From positions 57,675,249 to 57,739,248 of the forward strand of contig OZ038423.1 of the NCBI GenBank assembly GCA_964036155.1: a DNA stretch of 64,000 nucleotides. Reading direction: 5' to 3'. The notes under the pieces were generated by a model, which saw nothing but the letters and a program-made list of their open reading frames with translations, did not search any database and had not been told where the DNA came from. Positions 26,847 to 40,100 of the stretch are shown piece after piece. This DNA comes from Diploscapter coronatus. Its lineage: Eukaryota > Nematoda > Chromadorea > Rhabditida > Rhabditidae. Position 1 is the first letter of the stretch, and each line of letters begins with the position of its first letter. The position numbers and the translations under genes were made by a program.

Positions 26847-29800
26847 TTATCGACACTCCCACACTTTGCACGAATAATCGACGGACGAGGTGATCACGTA
26901 GGGGAGACTCTGGTGGAAGTCTGGAAATTAAAAGATATGTTATTATTTGGAAATCACAAAAGGCAAGAAGTTATTTTTCGGAAAATCGAAAATTAGAATA
27001 TCATTTTGTGCTGTTCATTTGAATGAAAATATGCAATCCTAAGTTATCATTTAGAAATTTCCGACAAGTAAACTCTAGTTATCAAATCCTAAAATCTTCA
27101 AGTTATACGAAATAATAAAGTATAGCGGGAAAATGCTTTTTCCCATATTATTTCGTAAGCGTTTTTAATTTTTAAATAGACCATTTTTTGAAGAAAAAAA
27201 ACGAAATCTGACCGAGCGAAGTAACGAACTGCTGGTGCGCTTCAATCGTCTTGTAGCAGCGGCGCTGCGAGATCTCCCAGATTTTTAGCGTCTTGTCGTC
27301 ACACACCGAGAGCAGGTACTTAAATTTAGTTTTTTGTTTTCATTTTTTTTCTAATTCCTTTCAAATATTTCGATGTTTCATTTTCTTTTTCTTTTTAATT
27401 TTTAATATTTTTTAGATTCTTTCATTTCTTTATACTAATTCTGAGTTTGAATTTAAAATACTTGTATTTTTGATTTAATATATTTAGAGAACGCAAATAC
27501 CCGGTTGATTTTAGATGGCGACGAAGGAGAAATGAATGAGTGAATTCGATTTTTGGTAAGTAATAAGCCAAAATGTCAATTTTCATTTTCATTGGCGAAA
27601 GATCGGAAAAATTTGTCAAAGTAACTATCGAGTTAATTAGGGAGTTTAGACCGGACCAAATCGAAAATTTCTTTTTGACTAGCATATCTGGAGGGTCTCA
27701 CAATATTTTGCAAGTTTCCAATCCCACCAACATCAAATTTGAGAAATTACTTGCGCTCTGATTATATTTGAAAAAATCTCACTTTTCCCCTTGGATGGAA
27801 CCTCAGACCGCGCACCCAATTGTCGTGTCCAAGCAGTGTGAAGAGAAGCGCGCCAGAATGGGCATCCCACATCTAAAATTAGCATAAATGCTGAATTTGA
27901 AAAAATAGAAAATATGTTAATTTTCAAAAAAAATCAATCAAATATTTTACCTTGATAGTTTTATCGCGAGAACCGCTGACGATCACATGGGTCAGGGACA
28001 TGTCGCCGTTGGCTTTTTGACCAGCTGAAATAGATCTTCTTGAAAAATAAAAAAAAAAAAACTAAAACTTTCATAATAATTAGCACAAGTAATGCTAAAT
28101 TTTGTTCGAAAATGCCAGTTTCCATAGTTTTGTTTCAAAAAGTAGAACATTCGGATTGGCTAAAATTCAAATAAACTGAAAATTTAGCAGGAAATAAAGA
28201 GAAAGAATGTTTATTTTCTAGTTTGCTAATAAAAATGCCGACCTTCATTTCGAATATTGTTGAGCGCGGATTCGGGCGCCCACTCGATGCATTCGACTAC
28301 GTGCTCGTGGTCGCGCAGAGTCACTTTAGGCTGCTTCGAGGCTAGCGACCACACGATTATTGACTGGAATTTTCAAAATTAAAAGAACCTTATTTTCTTC
28401 AAAACTAGAAGGATCAAATTTCTTTTAGAAATCGTGTCAAATTTTACAAGAATGCTATTTTATTGAATATTCAAGAAAATGCATTTATCCAATAATACAA
28501 GTGGTTTGAAGATATTTTTCTATGAAGATTTTAGGGAAATGTTTAATTTGAATAAAAATACCTGATCAATTCCACAGGAAGCAAAGAGCACTCCGTCGGG
28601 CGCGACGCGCACCATGCGGACCCACTCGGTGTGGCCCCTGAACGTGTGCACGCAGTAGCCGGATTGGATCTGAAAAAAAACTATTTTAAATCAAAGAAAA
28701 TTGACTTTTAGTTCAATCTTTAAAACTCGATCATCGTCACACAGTCCTACAAGCCTTAGCATTTGAAAGTGTGAAGAAAAACGGAAAGTGTTTGGAGGGA
28801 ACGAAAGAAGAATATCTTCTTCTGTGCAAAGCTAAGGTAAAGCAGGATGCTTTCAAAAGACAACACTTGTAAGTTCGTATCTTAGTAAAGAATATCTAAA
28901 AAAAACTCCCCCACCTCCCACATTTTGATGGTAAAATCTCTGCTGGAGGAGAGAATGGCGTCTCCTGTGGGGAGGAAGCACACAGAGGAGATATTGTGAT
29001 CGTGCCCCTTGAGGGTCTTCATGCACTCGTACGTCGACCCGAACTCCCACACCTTGATCGTCATGTCCGCTGAGCAGGAGACTGAAAACATTGAATTTAT
29101 TTGAGCTCTCGTGTTTTTATTGTTTTTTTTTTAATTTAATAAAAAATTTGAATTCGCTGCTTCTTAGATTTATAGAATTGTTACAATTTTAACACGAGAT
29201 TTTCAAACCTTGTCCTTGAGCTTGAGATTTTCTCTTTTCAAAAATTCTAATTTTTACCCAGCATTTTGCCAGTCTTGTCGAAAGCAATGTCCTGCACGGC
29301 ATCTGTGTGACCTTTCAGCGAGCGCTCGAATTCGCCCGACTCAAAATCCCACACCTGAAAATTGGCATAAATGTTAAAACTTCAAATAGTTTTTTGAATT
29401 AGCATTTTCATTCAAAAACATAATTTTCGTCAAAATTCATATTTTTCAATTTTTTCTAATTCAATCAGTGCCATAACAAGTATGTTTTACTTCTAAATTA
29501 GCATATTTACAAATCCAACCTTGATAGTGGCATCCTCGCTGCAACTGGCGAACACAGACCAGACCGGGTGGAAGACGACCCGATTCACGGGCGCCCTGTG
29601 CCCGGTCAACGCATATCGCTCAGGCGGTCGTGGAATCCACTCGGCCGGTTGTCGTTTGTCCCTGAAAGCTTTAAAATTGGTACGGGCCTCAACTCGGAGT
29701 GATTTAAATTCTTGGTACGGGCTCAATCCCATAGGTGTTTATTTTTAGTACGAAATCTGGTCCGTAGTGGTTTGATTTTTACCTCGTAGGCGCCCCATGA

Positions 29801-31147
29801 CTGATCTCCTTGTCGGCGTCGGCGAGCTTCGCTTCGAGGTCGTTGACCTTCTTTTGGAGCCTCAGCACGGACGTCCACTTCTTCTCCAGCATGCCGTTAA
29901 TCGTTTTCGGGTCATTTTCGCTCTGCAAGTTAAATTTTCAAAAATTATAAAAGGGGATTTTTTTACAAAATTTCCTAATTTTCCTTTTCAAAAATCGTAA
30001 AAATTCCAAGACACCCCTTCAAATATGCTAAATCCTCTGAAAATCTTTAATTTAAAAGATATAGACAAATTTACCAAGCTGGCCTCTTTTCTGAAAATCT
30101 CGAGTGACTCCAAGTACCCGTACGTGTGGAGATAGTCAGCGATCGCTCGATTACTGAAATTTGCGTTTTTTTTCAATATTTCGTTAAATATGCTTCTTTA
30201 TAGAAAGTTTTTATGTATTCTTTCGAAATTATTATCCTCCCATCATGCTCACATTTTCTTTCACATTTTATCCCAGGCCTAATTGAATTTCCTTGCGTCT
30301 TGCTATGGGAGTCCTTTTATTTCTCCCCCTTCTCCTAATGGAGCCCAGACTCGAAAGGGGGAATCCTCGTAAATTCAATGCAAAAGTCGATATTTTCTTC
30401 GGGAAGCAGACAATTGCAGGGAAAGCGGCAAAATACCCCATGATGAATTTTCTCATTACCAAAAGAAAAACTCGCAGAAATGGAGCTATTTTCGGATCTA
30501 ATACGTGACATACATCGGAAAATACCTAGACGTGCCTGTAAAAACCGGTATCAAAACTCGTGATAAATCGGATTAGTGGGATTGTTTTTTCTGCAAGTAT
30601 GGTTATTTCAGCCGATATTTCCGTACATTCTTAACCATGCGAAGATATATTTCATCTTTTGACCGTTCTTATTGTCTCAGAAAGATGCATGATATTTACG
30701 GAAAGAGAGAAAGAAAAGAAAGAACGGGAGAAATATGAAAAGCGGGAAAAGGCAAACAATCTAGCAATCGAGGCTCGAAAAAGACGGGACAAGAATTCGA
30801 CGAGAAATAGAGAAATTGTAAGAGAGCGCGGAGAAGAAGAGACAAGTTGCAAGCCTCTCTATCTCTGCGCTATCTTCAGATTCAACAGAAAGCCCTCACT
30901 ATTTCCCAAAATCTCATATCCACATTCCATTTTTGTGCATGAGAATGTCAAAATCGAATACGATTTGATGAAGTTTGGACAGAGATATAAAATTGCGAAA
31001 TTTCATTGAACCAGCAAAAAAATACCAAATTTGGTATCAATTGGTAAAATACCCATTTTGTCAAAAATTTAGAAATTCCATATTTAAATTTTTGAAAAAT
31101 AAAAACAATACTCACATTTCCTCCTTCTGTCTCTCGGACAGATTCAT
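26847..31147 (-). CDS. lis-1: LIS-1 / PAFAH1B1, dynein regulator with seven WD40 repeats
   Basis: Cytoplasmic protein that binds dynein (with NUD-2/NDEL) and controls spindle positioning and nuclear migration. The first exon (31147-31116) encodes [10 protein letters not shown] and is separated from the next by a 962-nt intron. Exon 2 completes the LisH dimerisation motif ([20 protein letters not shown]). A coiled-coil segment follows ([20 protein letters not shown]), then [19 protein letters not shown] opens the beta-propeller. Successive exons give WD blades with the usual GH...D...W pattern: [96 protein letters not shown] and CDDKTLKIW. The final exon ends [11 protein letters not shown] with stop at 26849-26847. 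All exons needed for a full-length protein are seen, and all donors I traced are GT. Confidence 0.95.
27106..27157. repeat. Inverted repeat in lis-1 intron
   Basis: TACGAAATAATA...GGGAAAA is complementary to TTTTTCCCATATTATTTCGTA around a very short loop, with a small bulge on the left arm. It shares TACGAAATAATATGG with the inverted repeat at 23291-23396. Confidence 0.55.
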
Positions 31148-32505
31148 CTTGTCGACGTGCAGCAGCTTCTGGAACGCGATTTGCCGTCGTCGTCAGGATT
31201 CAGAAGGCCAGCAACGGCGAACCCAGGTGACGTGAACGACGCGAACACTCGGGTCGATCGATAAACGACACAGGAACACACCCGCTAATCGTAGCACCAA
31301 AATGACACACTGAAAAGGATTCGATTGACGGGTTATTTTTTCTTTCAAAAAAGACTAGGAAAATATAGATGTTCATAAAGATATCAATAGTTCTGATAAA
31401 AAGATAAAAACGATTCAAAAGAGCAATCGATAGGAAAAATCGATATTCGACGAAGTGAAGCTCGAATAATGAATCGTGGGAAAATGAGGATTTACCCCTG
31501 ACGAGAGGCGAACGCGTTGTTTTAATCGGGGCAATGAAGCGTGAAATCGCCGATAATTATCGCGTTCGCACTGCGGTGAAAACGCCGGGTCGAAATCCCG
31601 AATTCGGTGCGGGAAGGACAGGGAGCGCTGCGTAAAGCGCCGACGATCGATAACCCCGCAAAAACTCGTGCCTCACTATCGATGATTCACCACAAAAAAC
31701 CCCACTGAAACCGAATTCTGTAAACGCAGGACGCCAAATTGACATGCAATCGGGAAATTAGCAATGCGAAATCAACAAAAATGGCGGCCGGAGTTGAATG
31801 CCGATAAAGTAAGGGGTCCTAAAGAGAAGGCAGAGAAAAAGGGCGAATGAAAAGAGGCCAGGAATTTTTCGATGCTGCCTGCCGGCGCTCTCATTTTCAC
31901 GCGCTATTTCTTTTCCGATAGGGGAAAAGACGCATAGACTTCTCTTTTCCCCTCGCTATTTCTCGCGGTTCCTTTTCTCTAACTTCGGGTGACAGAAAAG
32001 TGTCGCAAGTGCGCTTTAGACAGAGAACATTTACGATTTTGAAACTTAGAAAAAGCTTCTTTTGTAAAATTAAAATAACTTGAAATTTTATTACTGTACC
32101 AAAGAAATGAGATAAAACGGAATTAAAAAAATCTAAGCAAGTGGTAAATGAGGAATATGAGGAAGCAATCTCGTCCAATACACACAAGAAAATTTGTAGA
32201 AAATAGGCACATTGTAAATTTTCGGTTATAAAATGAAAAATTTCAAAATAGGATATCGGAAGAAAAAATGATTAAAAAATCACAGATACTTATAAAATGA
32301 TAGGAAAAGCCCAGGAGTATGAAGGTTGATTGCACATTTTGTCGGATACAAACTGACTTAGCTGAATTTATCAACTAGATTTTTAATTTGTAAAGCTTTG
32401 GGCTAAAAGGTGAGAAAAGATAGGATAGGTATCCCTGTCAAGGTCAGTTTTTAATTCGAATACTGAAAACATCAGGATATTCGAAAAGTATGCAAAGAAA
32501 TTAGA
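31148..32505. other. Intergenic region: lis-1 upstream, pros-1 downstream
   Basis: Holds the lis-1 leader and promoter and the pros-1 3' UTR. The segment 31490-31800 is relatively rich in CpG (CGAACGCG, ATCGCGTTCGCAC), unlike the AT-rich surroundings, and may be the broad promoter of lis-1. No RNA gene or additional exon is supported. Confidence 0.5.
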
Positions 32506-35500
32506 CTAGGTCTCGAGTCTTTCAAGGAAGTTCGGGTCTTTGAAGTATTCCGGAATGTGGTCGTCCAATCGGTTGATCACCTGTAAATTCTGTAAATCTC
32601 GATTGGTTTACGGTCCGCCGAGTTACCTTGTAGATCGACTTTTTCCAGGACGGCTCAGAATCTCTACCAAGACGAATAGCATCGAAGAACTCTCGCAACG
32701 ACTCTTCGACGACGTGCACGAGCTTTTCCGGGGGCTGAATTATTTCATTGACTTGGTTTTGCAGGTATGATCATGCCTGAATATGATTGTTTCTATTGTA
32801 ATGAGTGTTGAGAGCTTTGAAGATGTCCGACTCGAGAGTGACGTGGATGTCCTCTCGACGCTTGATGCCTTCTGCCAAAGCCTGGCGAGCGTACTTCTCC
32901 ATTTGGATGTAGAAGAACTCCCTGAGAAAGAAAACATTTTCAAATATTCAGCAGGTTTGGAAATTTGATAACTCTGAAAGCATCGCACGATCCGCTACAT
33001 AATGGTCCCTCTCCATTGTCCTGATTAAGTAATCCTCCCAATATGCCCTTGAAGCACTCCTATTCTTTTGAATCGTTATATTGTTTGGAGAGAAAAGAAT
33101 TGTCTGCCTTCTTCCCCCTTCCTCTTGGAGTGAATTGATACACCTGTCCAGTGTGCATCTAATGCTTATGTCGATTCGCCTCTTCCCCTTCCTTACGCCT
33201 CTAGAGCTATCATCTTACACAATGCTTATGGGCCAGCAACAAGGCGCTACCGTACTTCACAGCAACTCTCAAATTCACCAGAAACTTCAACTAATCAAAT
33301 CATAATACTTCGTTTTTATCAACAACGCCTAGAAATTATGGTGATCCTAGAGAAAACTAATTATAGGTTTAGGAGCTTCCCAATGACCTTAAAGAACATT
33401 GCATCCAAATAAAGATGTGCCAATGAACCAAATGCGATTTGAAATCCAAGTCCCCTCAATATTATATTTGACACAAGTTTCTGACACACCAATTCAATGC
33501 ACCTCCTAATCTCCTTTCTTCGTCTTCGCATTTCCTGTCAAACTTGTTGGTAGAAAAGGAGGCATACGGTTGCGGACGACTGCACAGCGCCGCGACGCAA
33601 CCGCGCGCGCACTCTGCATTCTCTAAGAACCTTACTGTGCGCTAAGCAGCGGAAATCCGTCTTATAGTAAGAGGGGAAACTCTTCGCTCCTTTCCTAAGT
33701 GGGTTATTCGAGTCATATGAAGGTGAGATTCTTTGAGGTGTCAATTCTATTGTTATGTCCAAAACATTGATCTCCTCGCTTTGAGGAAATTTCGACCCTT
33801 CTTCAATTTTCGATAAAGATCTCAAATGATCGTTAACCCGCCAGCTTAAAAATATCTAAATATCCTCCCAGATTTATAAGATGCTCTTTCAGGATGTCTT
33901 ATTTCGATGCAATTCGTGCCCCAGAGAATTCAACGAGCGTAAGGCTTAGATCTGATATGAGCTCGAGAAATCTCAGGCTGCTCATTTCTTAGAGCAGCAA
34001 ATGCGAATCGACACATGTCCAGATTGCGCAAGATTAAGATTTTTGACTGGGTGATTGGGGGTCCATTTTTACCTAAAATTGCTGAACCACTTGACGAGTT
34101 GTGCGGTATTGTTCTTGTTGAATCGAATGTCGGGGAAGTACGACTTGAGTAGTGTCGAGTTCGGATAGCGAGTGTAGAAGAACATCAGCTTCGCCTTTCG
34201 CAGGTGCATTGGAGTCAATGTCGAGCTGAACTTGCAGATTTTATTTTTTTTAATCCCCATCTCTTCTACCTGACGCCTCCAGTGCAATCTCCAAAGTCAC
34301 TCATGTCGTCTGAGTTCGGGGGACTTCCATCCTTGCAGAACCCCGAGCCATACATCGGATGGCCCACCATCGTTGGCGGAAAGTATTGTGAGAGCGGAGT
34401 TTCAGAAAGTTTCGGACTTTCTCTCGCACTTCTCGAAGGACTCTCAGAGGCGATCGAAGTCGTATCGTCTTGCTTTGTCGTCCCTTCAGCGGGCTGAAAT
34501 CGAAGATAATTTTACTTTTCAAGGCTTTTTTAACCTTCTCCTTCTTCCGCTTTGGTTCTCCTTCAAGTGGTGGACGTCTGAGATTATTGAAAACAGCAAG
34601 TGGGTTGAATGCTGGAGCACTGAACGGGTTCGGGAAGATGCCTGATGGAGGAGCTGAAATTCTATATTGCCAGTGGGTCGTCAACAAATGTAACCTCCAG
34701 GCAGTCCGAACGAGGCCAGAGGATTAGGTGCTGGGAATACAGGAGGGAACTGCTGCTGCTGCAATTGATTCTGCATCTGGCGACTTGCTTCCAGAGTTTG
34801 GAGTTGTTGCATTGCTTCGGCAACAGCCCATTCTTTCAGGACCTGAACTTGATCGTTCTCTTAAAAACCATGATGAAAAGAGTGACCTTATCGATCGAAA
34901 TCGATACATTCTGCACGATTTCTGTCTTGAGACTCTGCGCCAGCTGACCAATGTTCTGCTGGGAGTTTTGTTGAGCAGGACGATTTCGATCCTCACCAGT
35001 GGTCATCATTTTCTTCTGCTGTTCCAGCAGATTGCTGTAGAAGCGCTTGTGCGTTTCGAACATATCGTTGTTGATCTTCAGATTCGGCATCGAGTTGAGC
35101 TGCGACTGTAGAGCAGAGTATTGTGGTCCATCTTCGACCTCGTCCTTGCTCTCGGGCTGATTGTCTTCCTGTCCAGCGCTTTCAGTTGCTGCTGGCGCGT
35201 CGTCAGATGCATCGGCTTGCCGAATCTCTGGAGTGTCGTCGACTTTTCTCGGGTTGTAAGACTTGCGCTTCGAAGCGGAACTGCTCGAAGAGGGACTTTC
35301 AGCGCTCAGAGGCGTCACGGACTTTTCAATACCGTTGTGACGGATTTCAATGATTTCCTGAAAATATGATTTTCTCTAGATTGTAAATTTTGGCATGCCT
35401 TCTCCTCCTTCTCGTCATTGTCGACGTTCAATGCAACTTCGGCCTCTGGGTCGTCCACGTTCTCCTTGGTAGAGTCGTGGGCCTGAATTTTCGTATAATA

Positions 35501-36224
35501 GCAGATTTTCATGAATAATCATGTAAAAATGGCAATGAGTTGCGCACACTGGGAGGAATTCCCTCACATATCATCAAGTTCTTTAGAAAACGCCTCATTT
35601 TTGCGAATCTCATAAAATGTTGTCTGAGAGCCATCTTTCGAAATTTCAATTTCCGTTACATGTTGAAGCACTCTACGTCTAGCAACCTATAGACCAAGTG
35701 CAGAAGTAGAGAGTAATTTTCAAATGAGCAAGAAAGCAAGGTTCAATTTTACCTCAGTCTTGCCTTTCGGGCATCTCAAATCAGTTGGCTGATCATTTGC
35801 AGCCAGACTAGCCGTAGTGGAGTCGGTGTGTTCTTCCTTGACCTGGTGCTGCTGCTCCATGTTGCCGCTGATCCAGGGCATCAACGAGTTGAGGGCCTCC
35901 GTGGTTGCGATCGGGTTGCCGTACGGCGGGAAGATCAGAGGATGAGGTAGAGTAGAGGAAGAGCCTGTGTCGCGGACAGCAGGTTTATTCTGAAACGCTG
36001 TGTTCGTGATTTTTCTCGAATCGGCAAACTACCTGATAGTTATTACGAGGCTCACCAGCGTCGACCCTTTGACGCTGTCGCTTGATCTTGAATCTTTGCT
36101 GTTGCTGCTGGGCGTGGATGTGGTTGAACGGGATGTGACCAGGCTGGGGGAATAGGTAGGAGAAATGACCGAATGCACCGTTCAGTTGAGCAGCGGCTGG
36201 AGGCAGCGCACCTCCTGAGGACAT
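32506..36224 (-). CDS. pros-1: Prospero-family homeodomain transcription factor
   Basis: Nuclear DNA-binding factor (C. elegans pros-1, also called ceh-26; Drosophila Prospero, vertebrate PROX1) used in glial, excretory and neural differentiation. Eleven exons give about 651 residues: 36224-36033, 35989-35753, 35482-35399, 35357-34887, 34842-34695, 34653-34535, 34493-34270, 34225-34073, 32921-32777, 32734-32627 and 32580-32506. The N-terminal half is low-complexity (Gln-rich [17 protein letters not shown]; a Ser-rich tract; [13 protein letters not shown]). The C-terminus is the atypical homeodomain fused to the Prospero domain: [68 protein letters not shown], ending NFLERLET. A 1,151-nt intron splits the homeodomain. 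Two of the ten introns (32735-32776 and 35358-35398) appear to use GC donors. The ATG follows a TTTCAG acceptor at 36244-36245, suggesting trans-splicing. Confidence 0.95.
32735..32776 (-). other. 42-nt GC-AG intron in pros-1
   Basis: On the minus strand the exon ends ...CATATTCAG, the intron begins GCATGA and ends AATTCAG, and the next exon starts CCCCCGGAAAAG. Joining gives [14 protein letters not shown], which matches Prospero proteins ([14 protein letters not shown] in Drosophila, as I recall). Reading through gives GCA TGA, a stop. No GT lies nearby that would keep the frame and the homology. Confidence 0.8.
35358..35398 (-). other. 41-nt GC-AG intron in pros-1
   Basis: The exon ends GAGGAGAAG, the intron starts GCATGCC and ends ATATTTTCAG, and the next exon starts GAAATCATTG. 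Splicing keeps the long downstream frame open ([20 protein letters not shown]); retention shifts the frame and soon stops. A weak GTCGAC site 27 bases inside the upstream exon is the only alternative donor seen. Confidence 0.65.
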
Positions 36225-36244
36225 CGCACACAAATTGACAAGTC

Positions 36245-36252
36245 TGAAATTT
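36245..36252 (-). promoter_or_regulatory. Probable spliced-leader acceptor of pros-1
   Basis: On the minus strand, GAAATTTCAG lies about 20 bases before the ATG at 36224, with no coding exon evident upstream. Confidence 0.4.
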
Positions 36253-37080
36253 CCAGGGTTACGGTATCTTAGAAAACGACCTAGGATTGGACTAGAATCA
36301 TATACGAACCTAGCTGATGCATTTCTAATTCAATTAGTTATAGTATTTCAAGAGTTATCGATCGTTAATATCGATTGATTATATTTGATAGGCCCTGCGT
36401 GTGACTGGTAGAGAAAGCGGAATAATGTTGAAGATTGATGGAAGAGAAAAGACAAGTCAAAGAGAAGAGGGGGGAGATTGGAAAAATGGACTGCGGAAAG
36501 AGAGAGCAAGACTCGAGAAACACACAGGGAAATTGAAAGACTGAAAGCGTCGAATTCAGATACGATATATTAGTTTTTGAGAGATCGATATATCTAGGCG
36601 GTTTTTCTAAGGACCCCCACTCTGCGCCTCTCAGGCGAGCACCTTTCATAACATCCAATTTATTCTCAATATAGTGTGGGAGCTTTTAGAATATGCCCAC
36701 CATAAAAAGTGATGAATAAGATAAAAGGCTGGGGTCTGGTTTGTCTTTGGGAAATCAATCTAGATCGAGATAGGGGGAAATCTCACAATTCTATCGAAGG
36801 AATAGAATTTCCGCCTCAAATTTTCAGTTACCGTATCAGCTCATGAAAACAATGGTGTGCGCTAGTGTTGAGGGAGAAAATATGAGAAATTGCTAGAGAT
36901 GATTACAGACAGATCGTTCTTACAGCGCAGCGCGCACTTTCCCTCTTTCCGTTTCCTCTCCACACGCTCAACCTATTTTCCTCTTCAACTCGACCTAATC
37001 CTCTTTAGGAAATATTAGTGTTTTCGACGACTGTCTCGAATCAAAAACTCTTGATTTTCATCATCATTATCAAACACAGC

Positions 37081-37187
37081 AAATTTAGGGTGTAGGACGA
37101 TTTGTATACAGAAGCGAGACGTTCTGTAACAACATCTCCCACTTTAATTTGTTACAAATCGCCCTACACCCGAAAATTTCTAAATTC
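37081..37187. repeat. Stem-loop / inverted repeat
   Basis: The left arm AAATTTAGGGTGTAGGACGA continues TTTGTA. It pairs with a right arm beginning TACAAATCGCCCTACACCCG and ending near AAATTT, with about 26 positions and two mismatches. The loop of about 45 bases contains a second small stem (ACAGAA/TTCTGT). It could be a MITE remnant or a structured RNA. Confidence 0.55.
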
Positions 37188-40100
37188 TAAATGAAATCCA
37201 ATTTCAGAAATGCAGGTGGACTAAATATATCTCATATCTAGTAAATCTCGATGAGCCGTATCCTACGATATCCCCCCCCCCTTGGACGGCTATTCTTCTC
37301 CTTTCTTTACTCCGGTATTATTCGGAATCCAATATAATTCCTTCCATCCGGATATGAGCCTAAGCGTGGAGGAGTGGGGGTATTGTTCGGCAGATCGCTC
37401 AGCATGAAAGCTTGAGCAGCACAATATACGATTCGAAAGAATTGATCTAGGAATTTCTTTGGTCTATTTTGGAAGTTTAATATTTGCAAAATTGCATTGA
37501 GTTTTGTAATAAAACGATGATAAGATCTGGTGATGCGTCATCAATTTCGATGAATATCGAAAATTGAGAAAAATAAGCAGCATCTCTGCTCACACCAGCG
37601 AAATATGCAAATGAGGCAATGAATGACTCTTATTCCAAAAAGTCTGTCAATTCGAATAACAATCCTAAGTTTCGTCAGAATTTCTGCGATCTTATCAGTT
37701 ATTAAATGTTCATAATCTCAAGAAACTGATTCACGAACATAACAGATCTTGTCGCCAGAAAGCAGTAACGGATGAGAACCTTTGTCTATGCCATAAAGTG
37801 TGAGAAATTATGACAAGAAATCGTTCCACAAATGAAATAAAATCAATATATAACGTAGAATTACAAATATTGATTTTAATTTTTAGAACTGAAGACCGCT
37901 TAATTCTTCTATTAGCTTCAAGGATAATGAAGTTTAATCGACGTTCAGCATTTAGAGATATTAGACACTTCTCTCAAAATCATCTTAGATACTGTATTTA
38001 TTCTAATAGAAGAGCACTCTCTAACAGTAAGATACGCCCAAATGCCAGAACTACCCATTACCCAACTCAGATTATCTCAGGAAGTGTTTTATTATGTTGT
38101 TTAGAGTGTGTAGAATGAATTTAATCTAGGTTTGAAGTGATTGCGATCATTAGATGAAGAGTTATGATGGTTTGAAAATCGGCTCTCTGAAAATAGAGGG
38201 GCATACTCTTCTATTAGAATAGGTACGGCAATTACGAGAAGCGGGGAGTGGGAAATTAACGGAAATGAGATATTGAAGAAGCGCATAGGATATATGAGAA
38301 TATATAAATGAAAAGTTCAGACGAATTTCTTTACCATCATGTAAAGACGACTCTAGCGCGCGCGTACTGTAAGTGTGGAGAAAAGAGGAGAGGAGACAAG
38401 AAATGGGCGGAGTTCTTGAGTTGATCAAGGCTATATTCAGGGAGAAGAGAGACAAACTTAGGCTCCGCCCATTTTAGAGACTCTCAGATTCAAACAAATA
38501 ATATGCAGTGCTCTGAGATTGATAATCAAATTATCATTATCACAATAAGCTAGTCAGAAGATTTAGTGCGGATTCGTGAAAATATAAATCTCGTGATTAA
38601 AGGAGGAGTACTAAGAAATGAAGAGTTTAGACATGGATATATGAGCTGATCAAGCCTCTTGAGAAAGTCTGAAGTAGTCTGTGAAACAAGAACATAGCCT
38701 AATTAGACGCACAATGCGATCCGACGTCGAGCATCTCAGATTTATGAAATAAGAAAATCGTAAAAAATGAAATAAATGCCAAAATGATGTGTGAATAATA
38801 TTTTGTTCGCAATTCTATAGATAAATGATGTTAGAATAGAATGCTTGAATATCTTATCTAAGAGGCGATTTTCTCAATCGTGTTGAAGGAGGAAATTAAA
38901 GATTCTTGGATGATTATGAAAAATGAAATGATGAAGTTGAGTAATAAAACTTTATAGTTTTAGGTATCAGACAAGCATTCCGAAAAACCCAAATATCTAG
39001 ATCCTAAAGGCTGCAAAACGACTGAGAAAGAAGACTACGAGGAAAGGAGACGCTCTTGGAAAAGGGGCGTGACGGGCCAATGAAAGGTGATCGTCTCAAG
39101 ATCTCTCACTCGTCCTCAAGACTCTAATGCCGAAAACTCTCGGAAAAGTCAAGATTTTTGTAGGAAAACTTCTGTAGACAAATTTTGGGTACAAATTTCA
39201 TGTCTTAGAATATCTTAGACATATCAATTTCCTGAGGCCTTAGATGGTAAACTTAGATTTTTCTAGAAGAACTAAAAGAAGTAACCGAGTTCTGTAGCCA
39301 AAGAGATCGTTAAAATTTAAAATTTCAATTGAGAGATGAGTTCTCGAATGATGCACAGAATAATGCTAAATGGATAGAGAGAAAGCAAAGAGAAACAGAA
39401 ACGAATCGATTATTTTGCCTAACGGAATACGTAAACACTACCATTTTGCATTATCTATAGCTCAACTTTGTAATTTTTAGTGTTTAGCTCGAGAATTACA
39501 TTTAAATCCGAAATTTTGTTCCGTTTAGGCAATTCATCTCTCGGCTTCTCTTTCATATGCCGAGGCCATGTCCTCAGGTATGAAAGAGCAAAAGCCGCTG
39601 CAGGATACAAGGGAGAGACCTGTCGAAAAAGACAGATAGACACAGGTGCGTGAATTAGCAAGGAGAACTAATTCTGATTTCTCCCTGCAAGGACAAAAAT
39701 GTGCATAAAGGTAGACCTCGGATGACCTCATTAAGACTCGACCATGCGCACACAATATTATACCCTTTGTGCTCAGAGGCTCTACCCTAATCTGATCTAG
39801 GTAGGTTTCAAACCAGCAAATTTCTTAATCAACTCGAAAATCGGAAGAGACTAATTAAAGGGCTTCGGATTGACCGGATTTATTTTGAGCTTACCGGTCC
39901 GATCTAAGAAGCCCGAGATAATCAGAAGCATATTGATACCAGATTAGTGAGAATTATAGCTCGGAATAAAAGTTCACTTATGACCAGACTCTCATGAGAC
40001 TGAAATTTCCAAGAGGTTCAGGTGGCGTTTTCAAATAGCTCAATTATTTTAGCGATCAAGTTACGATTGCATAAGTGTGCGCCAAAGTTTATCTGGGCAG

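Noticed and set aside
30659..31009. Plus-strand Glu/Lys/Arg-rich open frame inside a lis-1 intron
   Set aside because: Encoded by a simple purine-rich tract; no splice or start context.
31560..31640. GGGTCGAAATCCCG resembling a tRNA T-arm
   Set aside because: No matching acceptor, D or anticodon stems could be placed around it.
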